DNA of 13,964 nt from Candidatus Equihabitans merdae. Its GTDB lineage: Bacteria > Bacillota > Clostridia > Lachnospirales > Lachnospiraceae. The stretch covers positions 1-13,964 of the forward strand of contig JAGHUB010000104.1 in assembly GCA_018065025.1 (NCBI GenBank), written 5' to 3'. The notes under the pieces are model-generated. The model worked only from the letters and a program-made list of their open reading frames with translations. It was not told the origin of the DNA and did not search any database. Every line of letters begins with the position of its first letter. The stretch's first letter is position 1. Made by a program: the position numbers and the translations under genes. Below are positions 12,271 through 13,964 of this stretch, piece by piece.

Positions 12271-13964
12271 ATGAAAGAAAAGACAAGACTGACGCATATT
12301 AATAAAAGAATGCTTCTGACACTGCTCCTGGTAACAGGAGCTTCTTGTCTGTTAGCCTTTTCGCGTTTTTATATCTTTGGAGATCGGGTTCTGGTCTTTA
12401 AAGACATCGGCTCTGACACGGCCCAGCAGTATCTGGCCCTGTATGCATCTATCTCCGAGAAGATCCGAAGCGGTGACTGGACACTGTGGAATGTGGACAA
12501 TGGCTTTGGCGTCAACATGTACATGTGCAATCTCTTTAATCCGCTTCTGTGGATCCTCTATGTGGTTGGTGCCATATTCGGCTTCAGTCCGGTGCCACAG
12601 ATGCTGGTCTGGTGGTTCATGCTGGAGATTCTTCTGGCAGCACTTTGTGCTTATGTGTATCTGTCCGTCTTTGATCTGCCGGAGATAGCCAAGGGCATTG
12701 CCGCTTATATCTATGCCTTTAACGGTTTCCTCATCGTCTGGGGACAGCATTATCAGTTCGGCATTATCTGCATTATCCTGCCATTACTTCTGTGGAGTGT
12801 GGAAAGGTATTTCAGAGATTCATCCAAATGGCCTCTCATGACTATCATGACAGCAGTGGTGGTGTTCAACAGCATGTATCTGGCTTATATGAGCCTGCTG
12901 ATGACCGGCTTCTATGTGGTGCTGCGTATTCTCATGCATGAGAATAACCGCCCCCTTAAATACATCCGCCGGGTGGTGGCCACAGCCATTCCTATGTTCC
13001 TTGGTGTCTTCATCGGTATGGTATCCCTGCTGCCTTCTTATATCGCCATTAAGAGTGCTTCCAATCGACTGGATGGAGGCATGGATTGGGGTAATTTCCT
13101 GGTCCACATGATCGACCGTTATCCCAATCTTTATTTTAAGACAGCCCTGGATCGTCTTATGAGCAGCGTAGGTGAGGGCATCAGTCTTTTCCACGGCTTA
13201 CTCAACTACTATGAGGCTCCGGCCCTGTTCTTCTCCGGCTTATTCATTATTCTTTTATTCCAGTACATTTTCTCAATTCCTGTTCAGAAGGTGTCCCGGA
13301 AATCAAAGATCCTCCAGGTAGTTTTCCTGGTTCTGACAGCCGGTGTCATGTATTTCATCAATATCGGTACCATTTTGAATGGTTTCACCGCACCTTTCTG
13401 CCGCTTTACTTTCCTTCTGATGCCATATTTCCTGCTGATCGTGGCATTTGCCATGAAACGGATCCTGGAAGAGAAGAAGATCAATCTGATCGCCCTTCTG
13501 GCAGCGGCTCTTATGATGGCCTGGAGAGGCCGTATCATTTTACTGAGCGATTGGCACAACCCCAAGAAAGTACTGCTGATGTCCTTCGCAGCCTGCGGCA
13601 TGATGGTGATCTGTCTTGGTATTCTGAGATTTGTTAAGAAGGAGAAGAGTCGCCGCATTGTTTTTATAGCCTTGCTGCTTTTCCTCTTTATCAATGTCTC
13701 TGCCGAAACCTACGGCAACTTCGGTGCCCGTGATACCTTGCTTAAGGATGATGAGTATTTCGAAGACGTTGAAGACCCGGATACCCTGGAAGCACTGGCT
13801 ATGATTCAGGCAGAAGATGCCGGACTCTATCGTATCGAGAAGATGTACGGCGCTTCATTCTGCGTAGATGCTATGTATCAGAATTATCAGGGCGTCAGCA
13901 CCTATAATTCCGTTCAGAACGGCAATATTCAGGAACTTGTAGACAGTGATTGGACTCAGATCCG
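12271..13964 (+). CDS. YfhO-family polytopic membrane protein, putative GT-C glycosyltransferase (3' partial)
   Basis: The frame is open from ATG 12271 to the window edge, giving 564 residues with the C-terminus missing; full YfhO proteins usually run to 800-900. About a dozen hydrophobic segments are visible, for example around 14-34, 88-105, 110-133, 141-157, 162-178, 190-222, 233-257, 315-336, 346-366, 375-395, 433-453 and 462-476. The first external loop carries FKDIGSD (43-49), QQY (52-54) and GDWTLWNVDNGFG (68-80), the acidic-loop layout of the YfhO family, where an Asp there is the likely catalytic base of a GT-C enzyme using a polyprenyl-phosphate sugar. After ~478 an extracytoplasmic domain begins. 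In Gram-positives such proteins add side sugars to cell-wall polymers or lipids outside the membrane, fitting a locus whose glycan is exported by an ABC transporter. The start is weakly supported: only AAGAG directly abuts the ATG; an in-frame ATG at 12310 is an alternative. Confidence 0.85.
   Translation, partial: MKEKTRLTHINKRMLLTLLLVTGASCLLAFSRFYIFGDRVLVFKDIGSDTAQQYLALYASISEKIRSGDWTLWNVDNGFGVNMYMCNLFNPLLWILYVVGAIFGFSPVPQMLVWWFMLEILLAALCAYVYLSVFDLPEIAKGIAAYIYAFNGFLIVWGQHYQFGIICIILPLLLWSVERYFRDSSKWPLMTIMTAVVVFNSMYLAYMSLLMTGFYVVLRILMHENNRPLKYIRRVVATAIPMFLGVFIGMVSLLPSYIAIKSASNRLDGGMDWGNFLVHMIDRYPNLYFKTALDRLMSSVGEGISLFHGLLNYYEAPALFFSGLFIILLFQYIFSIPVQKVSRKSKILQVVFLVLTAGVMYFINIGTILNGFTAPFCRFTFLLMPYFLLIVAFAMKRILEEKKINLIALLAAALMMAWRGRIILLSDWHNPKKVLLMSFAACGMMVICLGILRFVKKEKSRRIVFIALLLFLFINVSAETYGNFGARDTLLKDDEYFEDVEDPDTLEALAMIQAEDAGLYRIEKMYGASFCVDAMYQNYQGVSTYNSVQNGNIQELVDSDWTQI

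Noticed and set aside
12352..13694. Several open frames on both strands between 12352 and 13694
   Set aside because: All lie inside the long plus-strand frame from 12271, which encodes a coherent multi-pass YfhO-family protein running off the window; the others are shadows of it.

Overview
This window reads as part of a cell-surface polysaccharide locus from a low-to-mid GC Gram-positive anaerobe, probably Bacillota of the Lachnospiraceae/Clostridia or Erysipelotrichia type. The lineage is inferred from gene content, strong AGGAGG-type ribosome binding sites and the style of the glycosyltransferases; no marker gene fixes it. All nine genes lie on the + strand with little or no space between them. 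The first gene is cut by the left edge and the last by the right edge.

Layout. (1) 1-972: 3' part of an ABC-transporter ATPase with a Wzt-type C-terminal glycan-recognition domain. (2) 969-2816 and (3) 2826-4499: two tandem RgpF-like (rhamnan synthesis F) putative glycosyltransferases; the second has lost key motifs in its C-terminal half. (4) 4496-5431: SAM-dependent methyltransferase. (5) 5428-6435: kinase-fold protein ending in a coiled coil and a basic tail. (6) 6432-8762 and (7) 8796-11225: two large paralogous proteins, each with two GT2 modules in tandem and one or two N-terminal beta-type modules carrying a GW motif. (8) 11278-12195: dTDP-4-dehydrorhamnose reductase (rfbD/rmlD). (9) 12271 to the right edge: polytopic YfhO-family (GT-C-like) membrane protein. 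Genes 1-2, 3-4, 4-5 and 5-6 overlap by ATGA, genes 2 and 3 are joined by TAAGGAG, and short gaps precede genes 7, 8 and 9. A perfect 9-bp hairpin lies just before gene 9.

Proposed joint function (inference): a rhamnose-containing glycan is built in the cytoplasm by the RgpF-like and double-GT2 enzymes from dTDP-L-rhamnose (RfbD makes its last step), exported by the ABC transporter, and possibly decorated outside the membrane by the YfhO protein. The most interesting point is that the methyltransferase, the kinase with coiled coil, and the Wzt-type ATPase together resemble the E. coli O9a WbdD/Wzt chain-capping and length-control system, but here the methyltransferase and kinase are separate, overlapping genes in what looks like a Gram-positive background.

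I saw no tRNA, rRNA, CRISPR array, insertion sequence or convincing intrinsic terminator. No non-coding stretch exceeds about 75 bases.
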